Positions 11,439 through 21,880 of a stretch of 64,000 nt of DNA are shown here, one piece after another (the first letter of the stretch is position 1; each line of letters begins with the position of its first letter). The notes beneath the pieces were generated by a model, which searched no databases, had not been told where the DNA came from, and saw only the letters and a list, made by a program, of their open reading frames with translations. This DNA comes from Isochrysis galbana. Taxonomy: Eukaryota; Haptophyta; Isochrysidales; Isochrysidaceae. The DNA is taken from positions 4,615,866 through 4,679,865 of the forward strand of contig CM030940.1 in NCBI GenBank assembly GCA_018136815.1, given 5' to 3'. The position numbers were made by a program, and so were the translations under genes.

Positions 11439-12124
11439 GTTGGTAGGGTTCGTCCCTAGCGATCTAGAATTCGAGTTCTCGTTTCGTTCCTTCTAGCCTG
11501 TTTGTCAGGTCTAGATTCCAGGTTTCCTCCTTTCGGGTAATCTTGACCCAAAGGAGCCAGGTCGCCTGTCACTCGCTGCGCGCTTGTCTCAGGCTCTCGA
11601 GTTACCTTGTGAAGGCTTGTTTAGCTTCTTGCAAGGCTTGTTGTTTCTTGTTGGGTTCCGGTTCTTTCTTGGGACCCGCTGACTTTCGTTGTTGTCCAGG
11701 CCTGTTCTTCGTAGGTTCTGCTTGGCCTGGTTAGGGTTTCGTTGAATCCCCGCGTTCGGCGTTTGGCGTTGGCGTTTGGAAACTTCCTCTCACATTCCCT
11801 AGGTCCGCTACCCTTGGCTTGTAGGTCCTTGCTTCTTTCTTCTCGGTCAAGGTTTTGGCGAGCGAGTCGGTTGCTCTAGCCGCTCGAGATTTGAGGTTTA
11901 ATTTGCCATCTCCCCTTGGAGATCAGTGTAGGTTCGCTTCTTAGGTGAGGGAATCTTTCCCCTTGATGCAAGTTACATGCAAGCCTTGGCCCCTTTGGTG
12001 TTTCTTCCCCTTGGTTGCTACTCAGGGTTGTTCGTTAGAAGCGTCTAGAAGGTTCACGCTCAACGGCAAGATTTCCTCTGTCGTGAAGACATCTCGTTGC
12101 GATCTGTATCCAAAGTGATCGCCG
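11439..12124 (-). repeat. Left arm of a 3.2-kb-spaced inverted repeat (retroelement 3' part)
   Basis: This segment is the reverse complement of 15341-16025. Both arms start inside the gag-like coding text and end at the same base (CCCTACCAAC), so that is probably the 3' end of the element. The arms are 686 and 685 bases long and differ by small substitutions and indels. Confidence 0.85.
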
Positions 12125-12690
12125 CCGCACACAAAACATCCCGAGCGGGCAGCATGGGCGACATTGTCGATGCGAATGGGAAGGGAGCCATCGGGCGGGG
12201 GTGTGGGCGGGATTTCGCCGGGCGGGCCATGATGGGCGGCATACGCCGTGGGCGGATCTCGTTGTAGCGGCCGGAGCCAAATGGCAATGCACGCGATGAG
12301 CTCGCTCACAGACCACTCGGTGCGACCCTTGACTTCGGCCTCGTAGAGCTTGTTAAGCTGATCCTCCCGAAACTGAGCCATTGAGGAAGGCAGCTTCTCG
12401 AGTAGCATCCGCTGAACGGCGTGAGGGTCGGACGAGGCGAAGGCGGGGAGCCGACGGAAAGCTGTCGAACACGCGATGACTACAGGCTCATAGGCAGAGG
12501 GACGTTCGATCGAGCCGGCAGCTGACGCGGTCGTGAAAGGGTCGTTGATTGTTGATTGTTGCTTGCGGGAAGATGTCTGACAGATCATAGTAAGAGTCGG
12601 GTCTGAGGGTGTCTGCCATCGGGCGCTACGAGCGATGAGGTAGACTGAAGGTCGGAGGATCGCGACGCGTGGCGTCGGAGAGTAGAGACG
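12022..12690 (-). pseudogene. Retrotransposon gag-like fragment with CCHC-like remnant
   Basis: The open frame 12588-12022 encodes a gag-like helical region followed by CFVCGGDHF, which looks like the start of a zinc knuckle whose remainder is lost. A frame starting MADTLRPDSYYDL begins near 12619 and shifts into the longer frame. The same start, MADTVRPYSYYDL, occurs at about 23549 in another copy. Upstream sequence joins abruptly to unrelated coding text at about 12690. I infer a degenerate, 5'-truncated retroelement. Confidence 0.6.
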
Positions 12691-13038
12691 AGGCTAGCTG
12701 GGTGGGCCACTACCAGGTCCCAACCCAAATCAATCTTGGATGTGGCGAGCGTCGCCTTGGAAGTGAGGGATGTAGTCGACCTCCGAAGGGCGGAGGTCAC
12801 AGGTGGCGACGCTAGCGCCCCCCAAGTAGAACATGGTGGCGACAACGCCGCTGATTTCGCCCAGGACCAGGACCTTCGGGGGCGGGCAACCCGCCGCCGC
12901 TCCGGAGCGAGCCTGGTCGGCTAGGGAGGAGAGCTGGGCGCACAAAGCGTCGAAATGGTGGGGGATGACGGCAGCCGGAGACGCATAAGTACCGCGTGGC
13001 GGCGTAGGCATGCGTAGCTCGAGGGCGGCTTCCGCCAC
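12691..13038 (-). pseudogene. Truncated phage-like methyltransferase-type fragment
   Basis: The frame from 13038 encodes KVLVLGEISGVVATMFYLGG, an AdoMet/nucleotide-fold-like motif, then ATCDLRPSE and FQGDAR. After a frame break the next text is LGWDLVVAHPAS. The order of glycine-rich motif, acidic strand, GD and W-D-L-x-x-A-H-P-P resembles phage-encoded proteins with an AHPP(C) motif related to DNA methyltransferases. The text stops exactly where retroelement sequence (AGCTAGCCTCGTC) begins, so it seems to have been cut by that insertion. This homology is from memory of motif style. Confidence 0.45.
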
Positions 13039-13311
13039 GTGACGGGGTAAGACTACCGCGGAACCGCTGGCCTTGGCTCGGGGTCGAGGTGTACGGGCAA
13101 GTGCGCTGCGGGGTGTCGTGATAGTACCGGCTAGTGGGAGTCGTGGTACTAACGCTCAGATGTTTTACTAGTACTACTAGTAGTATTATTATTATTTACA
13201 TGTACATTGCACATTGAACAAACTGAGTCTTGAACCCATGAGGGGTGAGGACGAGCACCAATTTACCACTGCTCCCGGCTACGGACTACGGAAAGCCAAC
13301 TAGCACCTAGA

Positions 13312-14163
13312 TTACTGAGTACTACTTGCCTCCGCATTCTTCTTCTTCAACGACGGCAGCATGCACCTAGACTGTTCTATCGTGCATCCATCATAAGGCC
13401 TTGGCTCTAGGGAGCCAGCAGGCCGCTTGGCTGTGGCAGCGATGGAGGCTTTGATGGAGTGGCCATCGACACAAGTGCAGTGCAAGCCGCGATCTGGAAC
13501 CTCGAATTTGAGAGGCACGAGAGGAGGAGTGCACTCCACGAACTTGGGGTCTTGGTGTTGCCAGGTACATTTGCCCTGCCCGGACAACTCAGCCTTAGCG
13601 GAGTAGCCCTTGAGCACTTCGACGACCTCGTTCGCATTTTTTGCGCATTGCTCAAAATCAAGCCTCGCGGAGGTGGGCTCTCCACTAGAGTCATAGAAAT
13701 TACCAATATGCAGTCCAGCAAAAGTATACTTTTCGTGGTCGGCGTAAAAGTTCATCCAGTGCTCCACCCCCTTGCATTCGCCAAGTGTCAAATTTGCAAG
13801 ATCATCAAGACCCTCTTTCTCAAAGAGCGACGTATCGACAAACGCACGGCTGGCATCGCGGCCTTCTGCAAATCCTTCGTACCCTTCTCCCGCAGCGTAG
13901 TAGCCGCGACCGGCTGTCACATTGTACACTTTGCCGACAACCGAGAGCAAGAGAAGAGTCTGCGGCCGTTCGTCGGCCACCCTCTGCAGGTCAGCAGTGG
14001 TGAAGAGGCGGACGCCCGACGGAGAATGAAGCGCGCCGTTCGTGTGCCCGCTCTGCCAGCGCCAGAAGTGAGACGCTCCCAAGCCGAGAGCGATGAGCAC
14101 GGCGAGGGAGGTTGTGAGGGGCGTGAACTCGTACGGAGGCGCCATCTTCACGGGAGAATGCAC
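13312..14163 (-). CDS. Neuferricin-like (CYB5D2) membrane-associated progesterone-receptor-family protein
   Basis: A single exon encodes 283 residues, or 277 if the second ATG (14145, MAPPYEF) is used. One hydrophobic segment near residues 15-35 is a likely anchor. The cytochrome b5-like heme-binding domain of the MAPR type follows: LQRVADERPQTLLLLSVVG, KVYNVTAGRGYYAAGEGYEG and FAEGRDASRAF. The next segment (LDDLANLTLGECKGVEHW) and the Cys-rich C-terminal region match the architecture of neuferricin. These proteins bind heme and act at endomembranes. The gene lies between two inverted retroelement arms yet has no visible frame damage. Confidence 0.85.
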   Translation of the reverse strand: MHSPVKMAPPYEFTPLTTSLAVLIALGLGASHFWRWQSGHTNGALHSPSGVRLFTTADLQRVADERPQTLLLLSVVGKVYNVTAGRGYYAAGEGYEGFAEGRDASRAFVDTSLFEKEGLDDLANLTLGECKGVEHWMNFYADHEKYTFAGLHIGNFYDSSGEPTSARLDFEQCAKNANEVVEVLKGYSAKAELSGQGKCTWQHQDPKFVECTPPLVPLKFEVPDRGLHCTCVDGHSIKASIAATAKRPAGSLEPRPYDGCTIEQSRCMLPSLKKKNAEASSTQ

Positions 14164-14214
14164 CCACAGGCGGCAAGTGCTAGCTGCCGGACCTACCGCT
14201 TCCTTCTAATATTG

Positions 14215-14640
14215 GCCCGGCACCGTTTTTTTGTTTTTGATGTTGAGTACGATCTTGCGCGGGAAGTTACCCGATAGGAAGGTACCTTGTGCTGCGGAGA
14301 CATAGAGGTGCCAGCGGGTTGAGTGGGCCACTTTCGACACGAAAGTGCCCGACTCACCTTCGAGTTTCATGCGTTCGCGGTTTCCCTTTAGGAAGGTGAG
14401 ACCTTGCGCCTCAACCGCTTTGACGAGCGCGCTTAGCGCTTAGGGTGATTTTCGATGCTTGCGCTTGCGCGAGGCCGTCCGCCTCGACCACAATGTGGGC
14501 CGCGACGTATTGGAGCGCCTCGTAGAGGGAGCCACGGCCAATAGATTTGCGGACCGAGACAGGGCATGCCGTTTCTGCAAGGAAACGGACGTGTTGCGTT
14601 AGGGGGAGCGCGCGAACGCCCTCCATGCCCCACGACACGC
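14215..14640 (-). pseudogene. Frame-shifted coding fragment, unrecognised
   Basis: Minus-strand text reads plausibly as protein but changes frame near 14411. The upstream part contains RGSLYEALQYVAAHIVVEAD. The downstream part continues with GLTFLKGNRERMKLEGE and WHLYVSAAQGTFLSGNFPRK. I do not recognise the family. It may be a retroelement-associated protein or an eroded gene between the inverted arms. Confidence 0.3.
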
Positions 14641-15340
14641 TCTATTTTTAGAACGTGTCTACCCTCCCGGCGCCCCGCCCTTCCCTCTCCTCCCTCGCAC
14701 CGCGCCCGCATGCAGCCGAGATCCCTCCCTTGCCCCTTCCTTCGTAACCCCGGTCCTCCCCTTGTTTCCTTGGCCAGTGGGGTCGGGGGTCTTTGTCGAG
14801 TCGAGCGGAGCCGGAGGGCTCTGGGCCACTCCGTCGCGAGCGGCACCGGCGGTTAGCGCGGCGCCTTGGCCCTCCTCCCCGCCGGGAGTCGGGTGAATGA
14901 AATTCTGGATGGGGTCGGGCATCCCCATTTGGGTGTCTGGACTGGGAACGAACGGCGAACGAAGGGCTGTGGGGCGGTGAGGTGCTCCTAGCGGCCCTAG
15001 TGTGTTGGGTTTTAAAAGATTGTTAGACCTACAAAGAACTCTTCCCTCAGGGAGGGAGCCTAGGCTGCTTGAGTGCAGCGACGCAGCGAACAACGACGGA
15101 CAACGGAGCTGAGAACAACAGGATACACCGACTCACGAACACACCGGAATCATTCACCCAAACCAAGCAAATTATCAAGCAACCGCGACCCCAAATCACC
15201 GATAACTCAAACACGTCGCGAGAGACGGAGAGAGAGAGCGAGAGAGAGAGAGAGACTCCGCAGCGACGGCCGGAGCGTGTCTCCGTTGTAACTTCCCACG
15301 TAGCGGAGAGTCCGAAGGGGAGCGTCATGTCGCGCGACCA

Positions 15341-16025
15341 CGGCGATCACTCTTGATACAGATCGCGACGAGATATCTTCACGACAGAGGAAATCTTGCC
15401 GTTGAGCGTGAACCTTCTAGACGCTTCTAACGAACGACCCTGAGTAGCAACCAAGGGGAAGAAACACCAAAGGGGCCAAGGGCTTGCATGTAACTTGCAT
15501 CAAGGGGAAAGATTCCCTCACCTAAGAAGCGAACCTACACCGATCTCCAAGGGGAGATGGCAAATTAAACCTCAAATCTCGAGCGGATAGAGCAACCGAC
15601 TCGCTCGCCTAAACCTTGACCGAGAAGAAAGAAGCAAGGACCTACAAGCCAAGGGTAGCAGACCTAGGGAATGTGAGAGGAAATTTCCGAACGCCAACGC
15701 CAAACGCCGGAAGGCAACGAAACCCTAACCAAGCCAAGCGGAACCTACGAAGAACAGGCCTGGACGACAACGAAAGTGAAAGTGAGCAAGTCCCAAGCAA
15801 GAACCGGAACTCAACAAGAAACAACAAGCCTTGCAAGAAGCTAAACAAGCCTTCACAAGGTAACCTGATAGCCTGAGACAAGCGCGCAGCGAGTGACAGG
15901 CGACCTGGCTCCTTTGGGTCAAGATTACCCGAAAGGAGGAAACCTGGAATCTAGACCTGACAAACAGGCTAGACGGAACGAAACGAGAACTCGAATTCTA
16001 GATCGCTAGGGACGAACCCTACCAA
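15341..16025 (+). repeat. Right arm of the inverted repeat around the neuferricin gene
   Basis: Reverse-complementary to 11439-12124. It begins in the gag-like codons (CGGCGATCAC) and ends at CCCTACCAAC like the other arm. Just before it, at 15220-15255, is a short GA-rich stretch. Confidence 0.85.
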
Positions 16026-16355
16026 CGCCATCGTGCGAGTGGCGGCAATCAATGCGTCCGCGATCCATTCCTCCGATTCTTCTCGACCCCTCCCCGATTC
16101 CGACGCTTCGAGCAATGCCGACGGCGGCGAGAGCGACATCGAGCGAGCGGCGAGAGGCGAGGGTGAGTGAGAGGAGGGCTGTGACGGCAGGGACTGGAGA
16201 GGAGAGGCGAGTTTGTTGGGTACGAGTCTTACGAGAGCGAGAACGACGAGAACGAGAGCGACGGATGACGACTAACGACAGGACGACGGACAAAGACAAC
16301 CGCGAGACGGCTTGGGCAACGCAAAAACAAAGTACTTTTCAGTCTCGCGCCTCGC

Positions 16356-16961
16356 TCATGCCGGAGAGGTGTGGTGTTTTGGCGCCTGCAGACGTTCGCC
16401 GAACGATAGCCCACCTGCAAAGCTCCATGACGGCGCCCGATCTCGGCCATCACACATTCGGCGTGCTTGATGCAGTCGCCCCGTCCCGAAGCGCCGAGGT
16501 CGCGCGCAATTGTGCAGTACAAACTCAGAGGGGCTCTTCTCCGCATGCTCCGCCTCCGCATAGCGTTCGCTCATGAAGAACTCACATTGCGAGAAGCCGT
16601 TCGCTGTGTCACCGACGAGCACACGCCCCTTGAGCCCCTGCACTGCGCACACCACTGGCCTGCCCGCAGCCTCCGCCTCTGCTACTGCCGCAACAACCTC
16701 TGCTTGCGTGTCGTCGCACGCGGGGCACTGCCAGTGTCTTTGCACTTCCTGTCCCACGGTGCGCTCAACGATGAGCGCATGCAGCTCATCGTCGTGCGTC
16801 TCACCCTCCTCATCCCCCGTGGCACCGGACCGGGAACAGAGTCGTCGACTTGCATCGCCGAACTCGCCGGGGTCGTACCCAGCACAGTACACCTCAGTGG
16901 TCTCTCGATGGGGCAGAGAGGGGCCTGTGAGGGAGCGCGTGCCCACATGCCTCCTGCTCAT
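16356..16961 (-). CDS. Hypothetical protein with Cys pairs
   Basis: An ATG-started frame of 201 residues. It contains a CPAC pair preceded by HWQ and followed by an acidic/alanine helix. A segment VVCAVQGLKGRVLVGDTANG could be a small beta-rich domain. The C-terminal third is Arg-rich and may be out-of-frame or spliced text. I do not recognise the family. The gene lies about 330 bases beyond the right inverted arm and diverges from the F-box gene. Confidence 0.4.
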   Translation of the reverse strand: MSRRHVGTRSLTGPSLPHRETTEVYCAGYDPGEFGDASRRLCSRSGATGDEEGETHDDELHALIVERTVGQEVQRHWQCPACDDTQAEVVAAVAEAEAAGRPVVCAVQGLKGRVLVGDTANGFSQCEFFMSERYAEAEHAEKSPSEFVLHNCARPRRFGTGRLHQARRMCDGRDRAPSWSFAGGLSFGERLQAPKHHTSPA

Positions 16962-17337
16962 GAGCCCTCACAGTTGCAGTCCGTCGCCTCGCTTCGACTC
17001 TATTACCTAAACGGAATATTTTTCGTAATACTGGAAGCGCCAATATTGGAGCTGCACTTTTTTTGCCCCTTTGCTCATCTATTCGCGTGTAGATGGCCGA
17101 CTATATGGAATGTAGGCCCACCCAGCTGTGACGAGGGATGTCCCTGAGACTCCCCTGAGAGCTGGGGGGCTGGGGTTGACGCTGTAGGGAGCGGTTGAGA
17201 CTTTTCGAGGCGGACGCGCCAATTTTGGCGCTTCGGCAGTAAGGAGTTAATATCTTCTTGCACCGAGTCATATGCTTTGCCTGGATACGTCCGGCTTTTG
17301 AACGGCAGAGGCGCGGTTCTGAGACGGACCGACGTTG

Positions 17338-17715
17338 ATGGAGAGCCGACGCAATGACATGTGCCTCTCTCCCCCTTCCGGGGGCCTGCCTGCCTCTTTC
17401 TTCGCCGAACTCTCGCCTACGCCGAGCGAGCAGGCTTTAAATGACACTCCGCCGAAGACCCCACCATTCTCGGCGCTCCCACCTGATATACGTGACCTTA
17501 TCATGGAGAAGCTGGGCTCTGACCTCGGACGCTTTGCGGCTGTCGATAGAGCTTCAGCACTTGCCGCACGTCGCGATTCGGCATGGAAACGAGCGTACAT
17601 GGCACGAATGGAAGAGTTGGACTGCGAGGCTCACCTGCCGGATGGCATGTTCAGGAGCTGTTTGTTGCGCCAGGCTGGCCACAAGCCGGGCATGACACCA
17701 ACAGAGCACAGCTGA
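17338..17715 (+). CDS. F-box protein (short)
   Basis: An ATG at 17338 opens a 125-residue frame. After a Pro-rich N terminus the segment FSALPPDIRDLIMEKLG, followed by LGRFAAVDRAS and DSAWKRAYMARMEE, has the hydrophobic pattern of an F-box. This domain binds Skp1 in SCF ubiquitin ligases. No substrate-binding repeats follow, so the protein is a minimal F-box protein unless an unseen exon extends it. Confidence 0.6.
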   Translation: MESRRNDMCLSPPSGGLPASFFAELSPTPSEQALNDTPPKTPPFSALPPDIRDLIMEKLGSDLGRFAAVDRASALAARRDSAWKRAYMARMEELDCEAHLPDGMFRSCLLRQAGHKPGMTPTEHS

Positions 17716-18480
17716 TGACAGCTGCCACACAGACAACTACGCACATGACCAGGCCGGAGCGACAACCAGCAACCACTCTTCGTCTAAATTGATCACGGAC
17801 GGACAACCATATTCCACATCTTCCCGACACGATGTGTGTCGACGCATGCCTGCTGCTTATCCACCAACGTGGATTCCAGAGCCCAGCATTGATGGAACAT
17901 ACTCACGCTTATGTGATTTCTGAATTGCAAACAAGAAGCGGACCGCTACACGCAAATGCAAGACGATAATTGAATGAGTCGTCGCGTCACATGTGAAGGC
18001 TGCGTGTAACGCACGTGAGATGGCGCGTACACCACATGCATTTCGTTGATTCGCTTAAAGCTTAGGATAGGCCAGGAGCTCAGTCAAAACTCTCCACACA
18101 TTTCCTCCAATTGCAGTTTGCACTTTGGCTGTTGCCCAACTCGCGCGTGCAACCGTATTCGAATGGCAATCTATTCAAACTTCAACATATATTATTGTGT
18201 CGCGGAGCTACAAGCGTACGTAGGAGATAGGGCTAACACTAACACTCACGACGGCAAGACAGGGGTAGGCAAGAATATCGAAAAAAAATCTTAATAAACT
18301 AGCCGCTACATGCACGGCGCGAGGTAGATTGCTAGTGCTACTCCTAACTACCCTCCCGTTCTTACCACTTCCCCTTTCCCCTCCCCCCGTTTCCTTTCCT
18401 GGAAAATGGGGGGAGGGGAGGCCGCGCGCGCTACTTCGACCAGGGCCGTGGGATAGAGGCGGTAAGTAAGAGTGAGTGGT
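17716..18480. other. Intergenic, nothing recognised
   Basis: No gene, RNA or clear repeat is seen. Local composition is more AT-rich near 18060-18300. A 45-base palindromic-looking CCCC/GGGG-rich region lies near 18370-18420. Confidence 0.35.
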
Positions 18481-18805
18481 ATCCTTGTTTGGGTGTTCGT
18501 CCCGCCCCCTTGGGGGCCGGCCCTCAGTAGAAGCCTTTTTCCTTGCTCAAGGGATTCATGTTACATTTCTGATCCAACGTGGACTCGAGGAGAGGACACG
18601 CTGGGGTGCGCGGGGTCGGTGCATGCACTGGGGGGAGGACAAACATCGAGGGGAGGGGGCAGTGCCCCCACCCCCCGGTATCACTCGGACACCTGGCCCG
18701 TCAGGCATGGCGGGATTCCGGGACTGAAACGTTATGTCCAATTAGCTAGTGGGGTTGGCTAGAATCTAGGATATAACATTGATTATTATTATTATTATTA
18801 TTATT
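18481..18805 (+). repeat. 3' part of the palindrome-headed retroposon with (ATT)n tail
   Basis: The region from about 18540 matches 36835-36947 plus 37321-37430 without interruption and ends with GGATATAACATTG followed by an (ATT)n tract at about 18780-18805. Because the sequence CCCCCCGG occurs once here (18671-18678), this copy is the empty site for the element inserted at 36948-37320. Confidence 0.8.
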
Positions 18806-19224
18806 CTCGCGGCTACTAGCGACAGGATACGCACGCAACTAGCATGACTAGTATGACGCTCTCAGAGGAGCACGCAAAGAAGTAGCAATTTCAAAGGCAG
18901 AGGAGCACGTAGTACGGGTAAATGGAGCATCTTCGGTTGTTGGCAGGTGTAGTGATCATTGCCGTGGTTGGTCGTGGAGATTTGTAAGCACTCAGGTGCA
19001 CTGCGCTATGAGTCGTCTCATGTAAGACGGTGGCATCCAGCAAAAAAATAGGTGCACGAGATCAGCCACGCATAGCAGCCGCTCGCATTGTGACACGCCT
19101 GATCAGCACCCCTCGGCCCCGCTGGAGCAGTGACGTCGGGCATTTGCGCCGGACCGGTTTTCGGTCAGTGAGAACGCCTCAGCCCACGCGGGGCGAATTG
19201 ATGGGATTGCGAGGAACGTGACAC
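18806..19224. other. 3' flank of the FNR gene, no gene recognised
   Basis: No coding signal was found. The sequence lies downstream of the convergently oriented FNR stop codon and probably includes its 3' untranslated region. Confidence 0.4.
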
Positions 19225-20653
19225 TTAGTAGACCTCAACGTGCCACTGGCCGTTCTGCTTCCACTCGGCGAGCTTGTCCTCCCAGACAATGCCCTTCTCC
19301 TTTGAGACGGCCTCGAGCATCTCGGTGATGCCCGGCATCATGCCCTTAAGGCCGCAGAAGTACATGTGCGCACCGTTGTCCATGCGGGTGAAGATCTCGT
19401 CCGAGTATTCAGCAACCTTGTCCTGGATGTACATTTTGCCGCCGTTCTTGTTGGTCTGCTCGCGCGAGAGCGCGTAGTCGACGCGGAAGTTGTCAGGATG
19501 CGACTTGAGCACCTCTTGCCACTCATCGTCATAGAGGAGGGCATCGGTGTTGGCGACGCCAAGGAAAAGCCACGCGAGACCTTTGTAGACCTCACCATAC
19601 GGCGTCTTCTCGACGAAGAGGCGGCGAATGAAGGAGCGGTAGGGTGCGATGCCCGTGCCGGTGGCGACCATGATGAGGTCAACATTGGGATCCTTCTCAG
19701 GGATGAGCATGACCTTGCCAGAAGGGCCAGTCAACTTCACTTCATCACCCGCCTTGGCATCGCACAGATAGTTGGAGCACACGCCCTTCTTGGCGGGGTC
19801 TTCGGCCTTCAGCTCGGGACACCAGTAGGTGGCGCGGCGCACGCACAAAGTGGTCGTGGTGCCAGTCATGTCGTCACCATAGCGAGAGGAGGCGATGGAG
19901 TATAGGCGAACCGAGTTCGGCTTGCCGTTCTTCGGGTTGGTACCCGGTGGGATGACACCGTAGGACTGGCCCTCCCAGTAGGGCATCTTGCCTGTGCACC
20001 GGCGTACATCATGGCCGTCGGCACACGGGCGAGAAGGGAGGGATGGGAAAGGGAGGTGCCAGCACGCCCCAGCTTTGGGTAGGCTATACGCGCACTCACC
20101 CTCATGCGAGATCACGATGTTGCACGTCTCACCAGTGGCCTCCGGGCCGACGATACGCTTCACCGAGACGATCTTGCCGGTGAAGGGTGCCTTGTTCTTG
20201 TACGTGTTGACCGGAATGTTTGACTGGTCCCAGTACGGGTCAGCCTCGAGGAAGTCCTGCTTGCCGCCGCCGAACGCCGTCTTGATGGTATCGAGCAGGC
20301 CCATCTTGGGCGAGGCCCGGCTGTGAGAACGGGCAGGCAGGTTGGGGCTGGGATGTCAGAAAGGATGTGTGGTCTGAATATTCCGCCCATCGACTGTGTG
20401 CCTCGCTCACCTGGCCTGAGCCGTACTGTGGAAAGAGGGCTGGGGCACGAGGGCCGCGCTGAGAGACAGAGAAGGGGGGGAGAGGTTAGGGAGGGCGAGC
20501 GAGGCGGCGGGCGCATGGGCGAGTGAGTGGGTGCGCCGTACGCACACGCCGTGCACTCGCGCCTGCCCGCTCACGCCCACCCGCCCACTCGCGCCCTCCC
20601 CTTCGCTCGGACCTGGCGACCGACAGGCCCGCGACGAGCATCTTCGGCGACAT
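19225..20653 (-). CDS. petH: Plastid ferredoxin-NADP+ reductase
   Basis: The proposed structure is four exons: 20653-20613, 20458-20411, 20320-20100 and 19991-19225, all GT-AG with consistent phase, giving 358 residues. The enzyme passes electrons from ferredoxin to NADP+ at the thylakoid. The FAD site is [13 protein letters not shown], the NADPH site includes [10 protein letters not shown], and [11 protein letters not shown] precedes the C-terminal HVEVY, whose last Tyr stacks on the flavin in plant-type FNR. Exons 1-2 encode [14 protein letters not shown] followed by [15 protein letters not shown]. This is a short hydrophobic signal-like core, an ASA-type cleavage motif and a transit-like Ser/Thr/Ala stretch, fitting a secondary plastid. 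An ATG at 20304 would give a leaderless form, so exons 1-2 should be confirmed by RNA. The first donor (AG/GTCCGA) is weak. Confidence 0.88.
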
Positions 20654-20840
20654 GGCGAGAGAGAGGAGAGGGTGGCGGGGAGAGAGAGAGAGAGAGAGCA
20701 GAAGAGAAGGTGGCATCTTACAATAGCCGGGAACGAGCGAAGTGAGAATAGGTTGCCACTTGCTACTTTTAGTGAAGAGGCAACACTAGTTTACGTGAGA
20801 AAGTGGTTGAGGTGAGGGGAAAGGGGGGGCGACGGTCTGG

Positions 20841-20841
<1 letters not shown>

Positions 20842-20931
<90 letters not shown>
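20842..20931. repeat. (CA)n followed by (GA)n microsatellite
   Basis: About 18 CA units are directly followed by about 25 GA units. It lies upstream of the FNR gene, about 190 bases from its proposed start codon. Confidence 0.95.
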
Positions 20932-21744
20932 CTTTACGGAGCAACCGAGTCTCTCTTTCTTGAGGCGGGGGGGAAGGGAGGAGAGGGGGTGGGGGGGCGG
21001 CGATGGGAGCCGAGGGGAGAACGACGGCAGTTCACGGACGAGTACATTAAAGTAGGCTTCTCTCCTTTAGTTGTTTGCTCTCTCGTTCCGGTCATGGGAC
21101 GGCGCACCGGAGGGGGGTTGGAGGGGGGGGGAGAGGTGGGTGGGGGGGGGCGGGGAGGGGGACGCGGGGTGGGGCGGGCGGGCCAGGGGGGCGGGCCGGG
21201 GGGGGGGGGGGGGGGGGGAGGGGCGAATCTCCCCCGCAGCTAGGCGGGAGGGGGGGATGCGCCTGTAGGTAGAAGTACAAGTACAAAAGTAATTCAGAAG
21301 GGCGGGCGGCCACGCTTCTGGTACTCCTACGTGCTGGGTTGTATTATACAACCCAGCACGTAGAAGTTGTATTGCTCCTAGCTGTGAAAGACAGAAATAG
21401 TGTTTTTTTTCGGAGGCCAAAAACAGTGTTTTTCGCTGTTTTTCAAACGCCCTCCATTTATGCCACTGTTTTTTTAGAGTGGGGCTGGGGCTGGGGGCCG
21501 CCCGTGCGCGGCGCGCGCGAGCGCGGCGTGCGCGCGTGCGCGCAGGACCAGGCGCGCTTGAGCGCGGCGTGCGCGCGGGACAGCGGCCACCACCACCACA
21601 CCACCACGCGCGCGGATCGCGACGCGTGCGTGGGCTTGGGGTTGTGAACACCGATAGCGGCTCGCCATCTCGCCATCGGCCGAGGGGAGGAGAGGGGGCA
21701 GCGGCGGCGGCGGCCTACGTATGCGTAGGACGTAGGCCCAGATA
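20932..21744. other. G-rich intergenic sequence
   Basis: No gene was recognised. The stretch is strongly G-rich on the plus strand, including a run of about 20 G near 21200. The duplicated phrase TACGTGCTGGGTTGTATTATACAACCCAGCACGTA near 21330 is a perfect inverted repeat (arms TACGTGCTGGGTTGTA), a small hairpin. Confidence 0.45.
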
Positions 21745-21880
21745 GAAATATGCAGGATATGTTTTGCATATTTTGGCCCATTTTCGGCGATTTTGCATAT
21801 CTCTGCATATTTTGCATATTTGCTGCATATTTAGGGGGGTATCTTTGCATATCTTGCACATATTTAGGGGGGGGGGGGCT
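21745..21880 (+). repeat. AT-rich array of GCATATTT words, copy 1
   Basis: Seven or more GCATATTT/GCATATCT words occur in about 120 bases inside GC-rich DNA, with TTTTGGCCCA in the middle. The left edge AGAAATATGCAG is the inverse of the right edge of the array at 22503-22610. Confidence 0.6.

Noticed and set aside
11439-16025. DIRS-type or foldback transposon with inverted terminal repeats
   Set aside because: The arms contain the end of a gag-like frame and no tyrosine recombinase was found between them; two oppositely oriented retroelement copies explain the arms as well.
20842-20931. CRISPR-like or satellite array
   Set aside because: Simple dinucleotide repeats only; no spacer-repeat structure exists anywhere in the window.
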